Assembly: GCA_001604005.1 (NCBI GenBank)
Contig: LVAM01000019.1
Span: 274,754 to 338,753 of the forward strand
DNA: 64,000 nucleotides
Source of the DNA: Clostridiales bacterium Firm_07
GTDB lineage: Bacteria; Bacillota; Clostridia; Oscillospirales; CAG-272
Direction: 5' to 3'
Positions 17,073 through 25,709 of this stretch are shown in pieces. Under the pieces are notes generated by a model, which was given only the letters and a program-made list of their open reading frames with translations, was not told the DNA's origin and did not search any database. The translations under genes were made by a program, and so were the position numbers. The stretch's first letter is position 1. Each line of letters begins with the position of its first letter.

Positions 17073-18377
17073 TTATTTGTCCAAAAGGCAGGCGATGCCG
17101 GGCAGTTCCTTGCCTTCAAGGAATTCAAGCGATGCGCCGCCGCCGGTGGAAACGTGCGTCATTTTATCGGCGTAGCCGAGTTTTTCGACAGCCGCCGCGG
17201 AGTCGCCGCCGCCGATGATCGAGATCGCGCCGGATTCCGCGACCGCTTTTGCCACGGCGTTGGTGCCTTCGGCGAAATGCGCCCATTCGGAAACGCCCAT
17301 CGGGCCGTTCCACACCACGGTGCCCGCGCCGATCAACGTTTTGGCAAAGAGCTCCTGCGTTTTGTGACCGATGTCAAGTCCCATCCAACCGTCGGGAATA
17401 GCGTCGGAGAAGATGTTCATATACGGCGTGTTTTCGTCGTATTCACGGCCGATGATGTTATCGACGGGAAGCAGGAAATTGACGCCCTTTTCCCGTGCCT
17501 TGTCCATCAGTTCGCGGGCGAGATCCACCTTGTCGTTCTCGGAGATCGAGGTGCCGACGGGGTTGCCGAGCGCCTTGAAGAAGGTATACGCCATACCGCC
17601 GCCGATAATAAGGGTGTCGACCTTGTCCAACAGATTGTTGATAACGCCGATCTTGTCCGACACTTTCGCGCCGCCGAGGATCGCCACAAAGGGACGTTTG
17701 GGATCATTTAAGGCGTCGCCCATCACGGAGATCTCTTTTTGAATGAGATAACCGCAAACGGCGGGGAGATAATCGGCAAGTCCCGCGGTGGTCGCGTGTG
17801 CGCGGTGCGCGGTACCGAACGCGTCGTTTACGTAAACGCCGTCTTTACCGACGAGATCGGCAAGGGCTTTGGCGAACGCGGGATCGTTGGCTTCCTCTTC
17901 CTCGTGGAAGCGGACGTTTTCAAGGAGCAACACTTCGCCGCTTTTCAGCGCGGCGGCTTTTGCCACGGCATCGGGACCGATCACGTCGCTTGCCATCTGC
18001 ACGGGACGGCCGAGCAGTTCCGCAAGGCGCGCGGCAATGGGCGCAAGCGAGAGTTTTTTGACGTCGCCTTTTGCTTTTTCAAGCGCGGCGGCAGTTGCGG
18101 CTTCACGCTCGTTCTCGGGCAGAGCCTCGATTTTTTTCTTCTCTTTTTTGTCGAGTTTCAGTTTCGCGTTGAGTACGTTGTGCGGACGACCGAGGTGCGA
18201 GCAAAGGATAAGGGCGGCGCCGTTGTCCACGAGATAGCGGATCGTCGGCAGAGCGCCCACGATGCGCTTTTCATCGGTAATGACACCGTCTTTCATCGGA
18301 ACGTTAAAATCGCAGCGTGCGATCACTTTTTTGCCTTTTACTTCGATATCCTCGATCGTTTTCTTGTTGTAGGTCAT
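17073..18377 (-). CDS. pgk: Phosphoglycerate kinase
   Basis: 434 aa, longer than the usual 395-400. It makes ATP from 1,3-bisphosphoglycerate. The start at ATG 18377 follows AAAGGCGGG. Motifs: [12 protein letters not shown] near residue 15, SHLGRP near 58, [14 protein letters not shown] near 185, and the nucleotide-binding GGGDSAAA near 390. The extra length is a charged insertion right after SHLGRP ([18 protein letters not shown] and following, about 35 residues), in the N-terminal substrate domain. First gene of pgk-tpiA. Confidence 0.96.
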   Translation of the reverse strand: MTYNKKTIEDIEVKGKKVIARCDFNVPMKDGVITDEKRIVGALPTIRYLVDNGAALILCSHLGRPHNVLNAKLKLDKKEKKKIEALPENEREAATAAALEKAKGDVKKLSLAPIAARLAELLGRPVQMASDVIGPDAVAKAAALKSGEVLLLENVRFHEEEEANDPAFAKALADLVGKDGVYVNDAFGTAHRAHATTAGLADYLPAVCGYLIQKEISVMGDALNDPKRPFVAILGGAKVSDKIGVINNLLDKVDTLIIGGGMAYTFFKALGNPVGTSISENDKVDLARELMDKAREKGVNFLLPVDNIIGREYDENTPYMNIFSDAIPDGWMGLDIGHKTQELFAKTLIGAGTVVWNGPMGVSEWAHFAEGTNAVAKAVAESGAISIIGGGDSAAAVEKLGYADKMTHVSTGGGASLEFLEGKELPGIACLLDK

Positions 18378-18431
18378 AGATAAACCCGCCTTTCGTCGAT
18401 TTGCCGCTTGCGGCATTTTGTGTACTTTGTT

Positions 18432-18460
18432 ATTTTAACATATTGTGAAGACTTTATCAA
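18432..18460 (-). promoter_or_regulatory. Promoter of pgk-tpiA
   Basis: Minus strand TTGATA, 17-bp spacer ending TGT, TAAAAT, with 54 bases to the pgk ATG. Confidence 0.75.
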
Positions 18461-18511
18461 GAGAAAATGATAAATTTTCCTTCTTCTTTTCGTATTTTTT
18501 GCCTTTTGCCG

Positions 18512-19279
18512 TCACTTTTTGAACAGTCTGCCGAAGATCCCCCGTGAAATGCCGTCTTTTTCCTTTCGGCGCGCGGCGTCGACGAGCGACGAACTTGTAC
18601 CTTTTGCGGGAGAAACGCCCGATACGCGATGCACCGTTCCAAGCGAGATTTTCTCGTCCTTTCGGCGAAATTCCGCCGTCTTTTGCCCGATCGGCGCGCG
18701 TTCCGATTCTCCCGCCGGCTCAACCTTATCCAAAGGCGTTGCCGCGTCTTTCGCAAACGAAAAATCGGGAACTTCTTCCGTATATGACGGCGGGGCGCTT
18801 TTCGGTGCGGCGGCGATCGTTTCTTTTTTCGACGTTGCCGCAAAGGCTTGTTTCCTTTTCGCTTTCCCCGCGCCGCGGGGCGCTTGTTTTGATCCCGCTA
18901 TCCGCAGAACTTTTTCTTCGGCTTCGCGGCAAAAGATCACCTCGCAAGAATCAAGCGCGCGGCGCAGCATAGCGACAGCGCGGCGCAGTGCCTTTTCGGT
19001 GGCATACGGACGTGAGGACAAAACGTCCTTTCCGTTGACGGAACGCAAAACGAAACGATATCCCGCCTCGTCCTTGAAAACTTCGATTTTTGGATTGGGA
19101 GCCTTTTTTCCGCGCCAAACGAGCGGCGCGGTCCGCCCTTCGCCGATCAGCGCCGCGATCCCTTTTTTGCACGTGTCAAGAGAAGCGTAAGCCTTGGAAA
19201 CGACGATCTTTTCGCCGTGATCCGACTCCAACAGGAAAGACACGCCCTCGCTCCCGCGCGATACGATACATCTGCCCAT
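18512..19279 (-). CDS. YegP-like (DUF1508) tandem-repeat protein with a basic tail
   Basis: 255 aa from ATG 19279 (GGGAGGGG site). Two tandem copies of a roughly 50-residue beta unit resemble YegP/DUF1508: SFLLESDHGEKIVVSKAYAS and YRFVLRSVNGKDVLSSRPYA, each ending in a helix that leads to a hydrophobic strand. The second half (from about residue 130) is low-complexity, Lys/Ala/Ser-rich and probably disordered. No catalytic residues were seen; function is unknown. Single gene between terminator-bounded neighbours. Confidence 0.6.
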   Translation of the reverse strand: MGRCIVSRGSEGVSFLLESDHGEKIVVSKAYASLDTCKKGIAALIGEGRTAPLVWRGKKAPNPKIEVFKDEAGYRFVLRSVNGKDVLSSRPYATEKALRRAVAMLRRALDSCEVIFCREAEEKVLRIAGSKQAPRGAGKAKRKQAFAATSKKETIAAAPKSAPPSYTEEVPDFSFAKDAATPLDKVEPAGESERAPIGQKTAEFRRKDEKISLGTVHRVSGVSPAKGTSSSLVDAARRKEKDGISRGIFGRLFKK

Positions 19280-19334
19280 TCTCGCCCCTCCCTTCTTTCG
19301 TTCAGTATACCACAAAGCCCCGCGCCCGTCAAGC

Positions 19335-19367
19335 AAAAACGGCTTGCGCCGCAAAAGCGCAAGCCGT
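19335..19367 (-). terminator. Terminator after the DUF11-like gene
   Basis: Minus-strand ACGGCTTGCGC / GCGCAAGCCGT hairpin followed by TTTTTG. Confidence 0.85.
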
Positions 19368-19378
19368 CCCGAAAAAAA

Positions 19379-20200
19379 TCACGCGGTCACCACACCGGTG
19401 ATCTCCACGATCGCGACACCCAAAGCGGGAATGCTGACCGGGAAAGAGGGTGTGATCTTCAACGTGCCGTCCTCTCCGATGACGAAATCCACGTTTTCCA
19501 CAAGCGCGACGGGCGCACCGTTTACCTTCATCGTAAGCGCGGTGAAAGTGAAGTTTGCCGGCAGTTTGTCGCTCAGCGCGTCAATATTCACGGACGCCTC
19601 GGAATGATTGGTGAGCGTGAACACATAAAGGATCGTTTCACCGACGTCGGCAAATTCGGGCGCGCTCTTGCTGATCTCCAACACCGCACGCGTCAGCGTT
19701 ACGCTGTCTTCAGCGGAGATCTCCGCCCTTTCCGTGCCGCCCTCAAACGCGGTGACGGTATCGGTCGCGACGATCTCGGCGCCCGCGATCTCGGTAACGA
19801 CGACGTGATACACAAGCAAAATGCGTTCACCGCCGGCAAGCGGCTCTTCAAACGCAAAGCTCACCGTGTTTTCTCCCAGAGTCACTGCCGCCAAAACAGG
19901 CACAAGCGTCTCCCCGTTATCGAGAAACGCACTGACGCTGTCCGCCTCGAAAGCGAGCGCGCCGCCCGCGAGATCCGAAGTGACAACGACGTCGGTCAGC
20001 GTGCCGCTGCCGGTATTGTTGACTTCGATCACGCGCCGGATCGTGTCGCCCGTCAAATAGGTTTGCAAAGACGCGCCGCTTCGGATCGAGAGCGCGTACG
20101 ACAGATCATAGTTCGTGGCGGTCGTATTGGAAACGAGGGAGGCCGTTTCGCCGTTTTCCGGCGTGTAAAAAACCGTTCCCTGATTAAAAAGAGTTGCCAT
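19379..20200 (-). CDS. DUF11-like beta-repeat protein
   Basis: 273 aa from ATG 20200 (AAAGGAAT site); the longer ORF runs through the mscL terminator and is artefactual. Two DUF11-type Ig-like units are visible: RVIEVNNTGSGTLTDVVVTS near residue 60 and YVFTLTNHSEASVNIDALSD near 195. Very low in Cys and Lys and rich in Thr/Val/Ala, like surface or coat adhesins. There is no signal peptide or sortase motif, so surface location is only a guess. A 12-bp hairpin (GGGGAG / CTCCCC core) sits in the leader at about 20215-20247. Confidence 0.65.
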   Translation of the reverse strand: MATLFNQGTVFYTPENGETASLVSNTTATNYDLSYALSIRSGASLQTYLTGDTIRRVIEVNNTGSGTLTDVVVTSDLAGGALAFEADSVSAFLDNGETLVPVLAAVTLGENTVSFAFEEPLAGGERILLVYHVVVTEIAGAEIVATDTVTAFEGGTERAEISAEDSVTLTRAVLEISKSAPEFADVGETILYVFTLTNHSEASVNIDALSDKLPANFTFTALTMKVNGAPVALVENVDFVIGEDGTLKITPSFPVSIPALGVAIVEITGVVTA

Positions 20201-20284
20201 AGAATATTCCTTTCTGAAAATCGGGGAGTTTCTCCCCATTTTCAAAATATGACAAAAAACGCGTGCAAGTGTGTGCGCGACAAG

Positions 20285-20315
20285 AAAAAGCCCGACGCAA
20301 AACGTCGGGCTTTTT
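20285..20315 (-). terminator. Terminator after mscL
   Basis: AAAAAGCCCGACG / CGTCGGGCTTTTT inverted repeat just after the mscL stop. Confidence 0.9.
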
Positions 20316-20324
20316 CGTTTCGAT

Positions 20325-20879
20325 TTATTTTTTGGCAATTTTTTCGAGCAGTTGGGTCTGCTTTTCCACGTTGTCATAAAATTGCTGCAATTTCGCTTCT
20401 TTTTCGGCGGCAACGGCAGCGGCGGCTTCCGCGGCGGCTTTCTCTTCGGCTTTCTTGACTTCGTCTGCGGCCTTTTTCTCTGCCAGTTCTTTCGCGTGGA
20501 TCTTTTCACCCATCTTGGTGATGATGCGGATCACAAGGAACATAAAGAGCGCGATGATGAGAAAACCGATAATGCTCTGCAGCCAAAGCCCCCATTCGAT
20601 CGCCACTTCTTTCACCGCCTCGGTGGTCACTTCGCCCGTTACCGGATCTTTCACGGCTTCCGCGCCGGGGCGAAGCACCGTGCGAAGCCCGTCCAGACTC
20701 TTGCTACCGCCCGTCAGTAAATAGAGAACGGGGTTGAAAATGTGCTGAACAAGTCCCGTGACGATGGCGCCGAAAGCGCCGCCGATGATCACGGCAACCG
20801 CCATATCCAACACGTTCCCGCGCGTGACGAATTTTTTGAAATCGGCAATAAAACCGCCCACTTTTTTCTTTTTGCTCAT
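20325..20879 (-). CDS. mscL: Large-conductance mechanosensitive channel MscL
   Basis: 184 aa osmotic-shock release valve. The N-terminus FKKFVTRGNVLDMAVAVIIGGAFG gives the amphipathic helix and the pore-lining TM1 with its Gly/Ala pattern; TM2 is near residue 95 (SIIGFLIIALFMFLVIR). The C-terminus is about 40 residues longer than the usual 130-150 aa and is an Ala/Glu/Lys-rich coiled coil ending in QTQLLEKIAKK. No terminator separates it from fakA 41 bases upstream, so it may be the last gene of the fakB-fakA unit. Confidence 0.95.
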   Translation of the reverse strand: MSKKKKVGGFIADFKKFVTRGNVLDMAVAVIIGGAFGAIVTGLVQHIFNPVLYLLTGGSKSLDGLRTVLRPGAEAVKDPVTGEVTTEAVKEVAIEWGLWLQSIIGFLIIALFMFLVIRIITKMGEKIHAKELAEKKAADEVKKAEEKAAAEAAAAVAAEKEAKLQQFYDNVEKQTQLLEKIAKK

Positions 20880-20920
20880 AGTACTTCTCCTTATTTTTAT
20901 GTAATCTTAATGGTACTTCG

Positions 20921-22540
20921 TTATTCCGCGGCGATCACAAAGGGATAAAGCGGCTGACCGCCCGAAAGCGTGACGACCTCGGCGGAAGGCAAAGCGGCAC
21001 GGAGCATCTCCTCGATCGCGGCGATCTCATCCGCTTTGGCTTCTTCGCCTGTATAAATCGTAAGAAAAGCTGGATTTTCCAGCGCCGGCAAAAGCGCCTT
21101 GACGGCGTCCTTGCAATTTTCGGCGGCAAGTTTCACTTTGCCGTTAAAGAGCCCCAACACCTCGCCGTCTTTGATCGAAATGCCGTCGATCTCCGCGTCG
21201 CGCACGGCGTGCGTAAGAGAAAGCGTTGTGACGTTTTCCGCCGCGGCGTGCATTGCCTGCTCGTTCGTCTCGGCGTCCGCGCTCTCGTCGTACGCCATCA
21301 TCGCCGCAATGCCTTGCGTGAACTGCGACGTGGGCAAAACGATCACCTTTTTGTCCTCGCTCATCTCCGCCGCGCGATCCGCCACAAGGAATATGTTTTT
21401 ATTGTTGGGCATCACAAAGACGGTTTTGGCACGGATCGCGCGGATCGCCGCCAGAATGTCGTCGGTGCTGGGGTTCATCGTCTGTCCCCCCTGCACCACC
21501 ACGTCCACGCCGAGATCGCGGAACGCCGCCGTTACGCCTTCGCCTACGGCAATGGACACAAAGCCGATCTCTTTGAGCGGCGTCTGATCTTCTTTCTCAT
21601 TCAAAAGCGCCGTGTGCTGCTTTTTCATATTTTCGATCTTGACCATCGAGAGACTGCCCAGCGCCAACGCACCGCCGATCACCTGATCGGGATTGTTGGT
21701 GTGGATATGCACTTTAACGATCTCCTCGTCCTCGATGAAAACCATACTGTCGCCGATGCCGGAAAGGAAAGCTTTGAACTCGGCGGCGCTGTTCTCGCTG
21801 CGGTGCGCCTCGTCTTTATCGACGATCACCTCGGTGCAATAAGCAAAACGGATATCGTCGGTGTTGAAATCTTCAAAATCCGCCGCGGTGTGCGCCGCGG
21901 GTTCCTCTTCCTTTTCGCGCGCCACGGGACGATCGTTGAGCGACGCCAGCATACCGGAGATCACCGTGACAAATCCGCTTCCGCCCGCGTCGACGACGCC
22001 CGCTTCTTTCAAAAGCGGCAGAAGTTCGGGCGTGAGCGCCAGCGTTTCGTTGGCAACACGCAAAAGGTAGGCGAAAAAGCCTGCCACATCTCCCTTAAAC
22101 TCGCCCTTGCGCGCCGCTTCCACGGCGCGTTCGGCGCAAATGCGCATCACCGTGAGGATGGTGCCTTCGGTCGGGTTCATCACCGCGCCGTACGCTTCTC
22201 TCGTGCCGACTTCAAAGGCATTTGCAATATCTTCTGCATCAACCTCTTCAAGCCCTTTTAACGCTTTTGCAAATCCGCGGAAGAAAAGCGAGAGAATGGC
22301 GCCCGAGTTGCCGCGCGCCGCGCGCAACATACAGTTGGCGACTTTTGTGGCGCAATCTGCCACCGTGCCCTCAAAGTCGTTCATATCTTTGATGGTGCTC
22401 ATCGTCAAACTCATATTGACGCCCGTGTCCCCATCGGGAACGGGAAAAACATTCAGCGCGTTGATGGCAACTTGGTCGTTATTCAGCGCGTTGGCGGCGG
22501 AGATACACATTTCGCTGAATTTTTTGCCGTCTATCTTCAT
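20921..22540 (-). CDS. fakA: DAK2-domain fatty acid kinase subunit FakA
   Basis: 539 aa from ATG 22540 (GGAGAGG site). FakA phosphorylates acyl groups held by DegV/FakB proteins for phospholipid synthesis. The N-terminal DAK2 nucleotide domain has INALNVFPVPDGDTGVNM near residue 25 and RGNSGAILS near 78. The central linker and the C-terminal FakA-C domain (IGFVSIAVGEGVTAAF; NKNIFLVADRAAE) are as in the family. The start lies four bases after the stop of the DegV gene, a textbook FakB-FakA pair. Confidence 0.9.
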   Translation of the reverse strand: MKIDGKKFSEMCISAANALNNDQVAINALNVFPVPDGDTGVNMSLTMSTIKDMNDFEGTVADCATKVANCMLRAARGNSGAILSLFFRGFAKALKGLEEVDAEDIANAFEVGTREAYGAVMNPTEGTILTVMRICAERAVEAARKGEFKGDVAGFFAYLLRVANETLALTPELLPLLKEAGVVDAGGSGFVTVISGMLASLNDRPVAREKEEEPAAHTAADFEDFNTDDIRFAYCTEVIVDKDEAHRSENSAAEFKAFLSGIGDSMVFIEDEEIVKVHIHTNNPDQVIGGALALGSLSMVKIENMKKQHTALLNEKEDQTPLKEIGFVSIAVGEGVTAAFRDLGVDVVVQGGQTMNPSTDDILAAIRAIRAKTVFVMPNNKNIFLVADRAAEMSEDKKVIVLPTSQFTQGIAAMMAYDESADAETNEQAMHAAAENVTTLSLTHAVRDAEIDGISIKDGEVLGLFNGKVKLAAENCKDAVKALLPALENPAFLTIYTGEEAKADEIAAIEEMLRAALPSAEVVTLSGGQPLYPFVIAAE

Positions 22541-22544
22541 CTGT

Positions 22545-23408
22545 TTACCTCTCCTTTCCGAGGAAGAAGAGCGCAACGGTGCCGGGACCGGAATGCGCAC
22601 CGATGACGGGGCCGATATAGCCGATGGTGACGTCGGTGACGCCCATCGTTTCGCGAAGCCGCCGCGCGACGTATTCGGCGTCGTCCGGGCAATCGCCGTG
22701 ACTGATAAAGACGTGGGAACCTTTGGGATCAAAAGCGCTCGCTTGCATTCTGTTGCACAGTGCGTCAAGAGACGCGCGTCTGCCGCGTGCCGTGCCCACT
22801 TTCGTCAAGTGCCCCTCGTTGTCCACGTGCATCACGGGTTTGATGCCGAGCGCGGAGCCCGCCACCGCGGTGGCAAGACTGACGCGACCGCCGCGGTGCA
22901 GGAAGAAAAGATCTTCCACCGTAAAGGCGTGGCAAAGATGCAGTTTCGTGCTCTCGACATAGTCGCGCACTTCCGCAAGGCTCGCTCCCGCAAGGCGTTT
23001 TTCGGCCGCCAGCGCGGCAATAAGCCCCGCGCCGAGAGAGGCGCAAAGCGTGTCTACGGTCTCGACCGTGCGCTCGGGGTATTTTTCGCGCAGTTCGCGC
23101 GCCGCGACAAAACCGGCGTTATAAGTGCCGCTGATTCCCGAAGAAAAGCCGAGATACAGCACGTCGGTGCCCGCGGCGAGATACGGCTCGAAAGTTTCGA
23201 TAAAGGTCTCAATGCCGGCGGCGGAGGTGCGCACCTGTACTTTCGCGCGCAGTTTGGCATACACTTCTTTCATATCCAGTTCGTTTTCCGAAACGGGAGC
23301 GTTGTTGCCGACCGTGACGGAAAGCGGAATGCAGACAAGATCATATTTTTTCAGCATGTCCGGCGAGAGATCCGAGCCGGAATCCACAAAAATTACATAG
23401 GGAGCCAT
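22545..23408 (-). CDS. fakB: DegV-family fatty-acid-binding protein (FakB)
   Basis: 287 aa from ATG 23408; the upstream 19 codons of the ORF overlap the promoter. The opening YVIFVDSGSDLSPDM and the segment TSAAGIETFIETFEPYLAAG with LYLGFSSGISGTY form the fatty-acid binding site of DegV proteins. Adjacent to fakA, so it presents bound fatty acid to that kinase (inferred from the known family pairing). Driven by a consensus promoter. Confidence 0.88.
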   Translation of the reverse strand: MAPYVIFVDSGSDLSPDMLKKYDLVCIPLSVTVGNNAPVSENELDMKEVYAKLRAKVQVRTSAAGIETFIETFEPYLAAGTDVLYLGFSSGISGTYNAGFVAARELREKYPERTVETVDTLCASLGAGLIAALAAEKRLAGASLAEVRDYVESTKLHLCHAFTVEDLFFLHRGGRVSLATAVAGSALGIKPVMHVDNEGHLTKVGTARGRRASLDALCNRMQASAFDPKGSHVFISHGDCPDDAEYVARRLRETMGVTDVTIGYIGPVIGAHSGPGTVALFFLGKER

Positions 23409-23470
23409 ATTTTCCTCTCTTTTCAAGGATTTTGAAGGCGGAAACGTTGTTTTCCGCACATTCACTCATT

Positions 23471-23499
23471 ATTATACCATAAGAGAAAATATTTGTCAA
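23471..23499 (-). promoter_or_regulatory. Consensus promoter of fakB-fakA
   Basis: Minus strand TTGACA, 17-bp spacer ending TGG, TATAAT. No FapR-like or other operator was recognised beside it. Confidence 0.85.
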
Positions 23500-23507
23500 T
23501 CTTCAAA

Positions 23508-23535
23508 CAAAAAAGGTCGCCCGATGCGGGCGACC
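23508..23535 (-). terminator. Terminator after the S24 repressor gene
   Basis: Minus-strand GGTCGCCCGCATCGGGCGACC followed by TTTTTTG. Confidence 0.85.
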
Positions 23536-23541
23536 CCTCTT

Positions 23542-24339
23542 TTATCTTCTTTTGAGTTTTCCGATCACGCGGCCGGCGACGTGCACGCTTTCAAAGTCTT
23601 TGAGGAGAATATCGCCGTATTCGGGGTTCAGAGAATACAGTCTGTCTCCGCCGAAAACTTTGAAAAATCCGTTGCCGTCCAAAATGAAAATGCCCAGCTC
23701 TCCGAACTCGATCGTATCGGTCTCCTGCACAAGCAGAATATCGCCGTCGCGGTAGCGCGGCTCCATCGAGTTGCCGCTGATCCGCAGGGCAAAGTCCGCC
23801 TCACGCGTGCGGGCGTTGTCGCTGACCGAGATCTCCTCGGTGCTCTCGCCGTCCAGCGCCACGCCGCACCCCGCCGAGACCGGCAGATCGTAAAGCGGCA
23901 GGGAGATCTTGCGAAACCCGTTGTCGCTTGCGGCATACGCCGCGGAAAGACGGCTTGCAAGCGGCTCTCTCCACGCGGGGGCGGCACTGCGTGCGGGCGT
24001 TGCCGGCACGCTTTCCCCCCAAGAGGCTTCGCGTTCCAGAAGGGCGCCGACGTTTTCTTTTCCGCGTTCGTCCAGCGCGCGATAGCGCTCGATAAAGCGC
24101 ATCTCGTCCTCGTTTAAGGTATAGTTGTTCTTATTCTCCTCGATCCCGTACATCACGTAATCGAGCGAACAATTGAGCGCCTCGCAAATGGCAACGATGT
24201 TGGAGAGTTTGGGCGACTCACTGATCCCCGCCAAGATTTTGGAGAGCGTGCCGCCGGGGATTCCCGTTTTTTCCGCCAATTCGTCGTTCGTCATTTTTCG
24301 CTCGGATTTGATCTGCTTGATCCGCTTGATATAGTCCAT
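23542..24339 (-). CDS. XRE/S24 LexA-like autocleaving transcriptional repressor
   Basis: 265 aa from ATG 24339 (GAGGTG site). The N-terminal XRE helix-turn-helix (residues 1-65: ERKMTNDELAEKTGIPGGTLSKIL) is followed by a linker and an S24 peptidase domain. The likely self-cleavage site is an Ala-Gly in LPVSAGCGV, the catalytic Ser is in ISGNSMEPRYRDGD, and the catalytic Lys is in NGFFKVFGG. This is the phage-CI/HdiR-type layout, responding to RecA filaments. Two identical 11-bp elements at its promoter suggest autorepression. No prophage genes lie nearby, so it is probably a chromosomal stress regulator. Confidence 0.88.
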   Translation of the reverse strand: MDYIKRIKQIKSERKMTNDELAEKTGIPGGTLSKILAGISESPKLSNIVAICEALNCSLDYVMYGIEENKNNYTLNEDEMRFIERYRALDERGKENVGALLEREASWGESVPATPARSAAPAWREPLASRLSAAYAASDNGFRKISLPLYDLPVSAGCGVALDGESTEEISVSDNARTREADFALRISGNSMEPRYRDGDILLVQETDTIEFGELGIFILDGNGFFKVFGGDRLYSLNPEYGDILLKDFESVHVAGRVIGKLKRR

Positions 24340-24348
24340 ATCGCACCT

Positions 24349-24398
24349 CGTTTTTCCGACTTTGGCACAATTATAGCACGTTTTTCCGATTTTGTAAA
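24349..24398 (-). promoter_or_regulatory. Promoter and paired operators of the S24 repressor
   Basis: Minus strand TTTACA, 17-bp spacer, TGC-TATAAT at 24370-24398. The 11-mer TCGGAAAAACG occurs twice: inside the spacer (24379-24389) and between the start site and the ribosome site (24349-24359), exactly 30 bp apart, which is ideal for repression. Confidence 0.7.
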
Positions 24399-24457
24399 GT
24401 GGTTTTGCAAAATTTATTTCCAAATTCGGATATTTTTCCGAAAACGGAAAGAGAAAG

Positions 24458-24486
24458 TTTTGTCGGAAGCGGCACTTCCGACAAAA
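24458..24486. repeat. Perfect inverted repeat upstream of the S24 repressor
   Basis: TTTTGTCGGAAG, five-base centre, CTTCCGACAAAA. It shares the TTCCGA core with the repressor's 11-mers but has no T-run. It could be a further operator or a structural relic. Confidence 0.5.
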
Positions 24487-24509
24487 TTTGTGCGCGGACA
24501 AGAAAAAGC

Positions 24510-24548
24510 GCGAAAAAGCGCGGAAGCAATGCTTCCGCGCTTTTTCGC
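24510..24548 (-). terminator. Terminator after the RluA-CYTH gene
   Basis: An 18-bp perfect inverted repeat (GCGAAAAAGCGCGGAAGC and its complement) with a three-base loop; T-run within the distal arm. Confidence 0.8.
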
Positions 24549-24565
24549 GTCGCTTATTCGGGTTT

Positions 24566-25696
24566 TTATGGCAAAGATCGCGCCAAATTGACGTTTTTAT
24601 AGCGCGCGTCCTCGCTCACGTCGGCAAGCACCGTCAAAAAAGGTGGCAGGACGATTTTGCTCTCTTCGCTCTCGATCTCCACCTCCGCAACGGCGCGATC
24701 AGACCAAAAATCAAACAGGTCTACCTCGACCGTGCGCCCGCCGAAAGGAAACGCGTATCGCGTTTTCCGAATCGTGCGAAGCGTGACGTCGCGGCGCGCG
24801 AGCAACGCCGCGTACTCCTCTTCCGAAATTCTCTTTTCCTCTTCGATCGCGCGCAGGGCGTTTACCCGCCGTTTGATCGTGTGGATATAGGAAACTTTGT
24901 CGCCCTCCGTCACTTTTCGCACGCGCTCGGTGGCGCCTGCCTCGGCGGGGCAAAGATACGTCTGCTCGATTTGAAAGACGCGGCAATGCGGCATAGCGGC
25001 AAGCGCTTTTGCGTTGGGATAAGCGACCAAAAATTTTCTTTCGATCTCATAATGCGGGGCGCCGAAAAGCAAAAACGGAAACTCGTCGGGCAACGGCGCG
25101 TCGAAAGAAAGCGCCTTGCCGCTTTTCGGGTGCGGAAAGGAAAGCGCACGGGCAAAAAGCGCGATGTGCGGCGCTTTTACGCGGCTGCCGTATTTGCCGT
25201 CCCCCACGAGAGGCAGTGCGCGCGACGCAAATTGCGCGCGGATCTGATGCGTGCGTCCGGTGAGAAGCCGCACCGAGATCTCGGCGAAACTCTCCCCTTC
25301 AAACGCCGCCGTGTTCTCCACGCGGTAAAGAAGCGCCGCCTCTCTTGCGCCGGAGCGCTTCGTCTCCACGCGAAAGGTTTTATTTGCACGGGGATCGTGA
25401 TAAAGCAGATCGCGCATTTCACCCGCGCGCGCCGCGGGCACGCCCGCTGTGACGACAGTATATTCTTTTTTCGTTTTTCCCGCTCGGAAAGCGTCGGAAA
25501 GTCGTGCCGCCGCCTCTTTCGTGCGGGCATAGACCATCACGCCCGACGCGGCGCGATCGAGACGGTGCACGGGATAGAGCGCACCGAGTTCGGGGGCAAG
25601 CAGTGCGGGCACGCTCTCTCCTTCGTCACCCTCGGAGAGCACACCGAACGGTTTGACGATCACGGCGATCTCCCTGTCGGCAAACAAAACTTTCAT
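24566..25696 (-). CDS. RluA-type pseudouridine synthase fused to a CYTH domain
   Basis: 376 aa in one uninterrupted frame. Residues 1-205 are an RluA/RsuA-superfamily pseudouridine synthase with the catalytic motif HRLDRAASG (Asp47), LLTGRTHQIRAQ near 145, and DGKYG near 166. Residues 215-376 are a CYTH (triphosphate tunnel) domain: EIERKF at 217-222 is the ExExK signature, followed by strands with RVRK, HTIKRR, RKTRY, VEVDLF and AEVEIE. The active-site charged residues of both halves look intact. Third gene after the two radical-SAM-linked genes (13-base gap). The RNA target and the CYTH substrate are unknown. Confidence 0.88.
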   Translation of the reverse strand: MKVLFADREIAVIVKPFGVLSEGDEGESVPALLAPELGALYPVHRLDRAASGVMVYARTKEAAARLSDAFRAGKTKKEYTVVTAGVPAARAGEMRDLLYHDPRANKTFRVETKRSGAREAALLYRVENTAAFEGESFAEISVRLLTGRTHQIRAQFASRALPLVGDGKYGSRVKAPHIALFARALSFPHPKSGKALSFDAPLPDEFPFLLFGAPHYEIERKFLVAYPNAKALAAMPHCRVFQIEQTYLCPAEAGATERVRKVTEGDKVSYIHTIKRRVNALRAIEEEKRISEEEYAALLARRDVTLRTIRKTRYAFPFGGRTVEVDLFDFWSDRAVAEVEIESEESKIVLPPFLTVLADVSEDARYKNVNLARSLP

Positions 25697-25709
25697 TAGT
25701 TCTCTCCAA

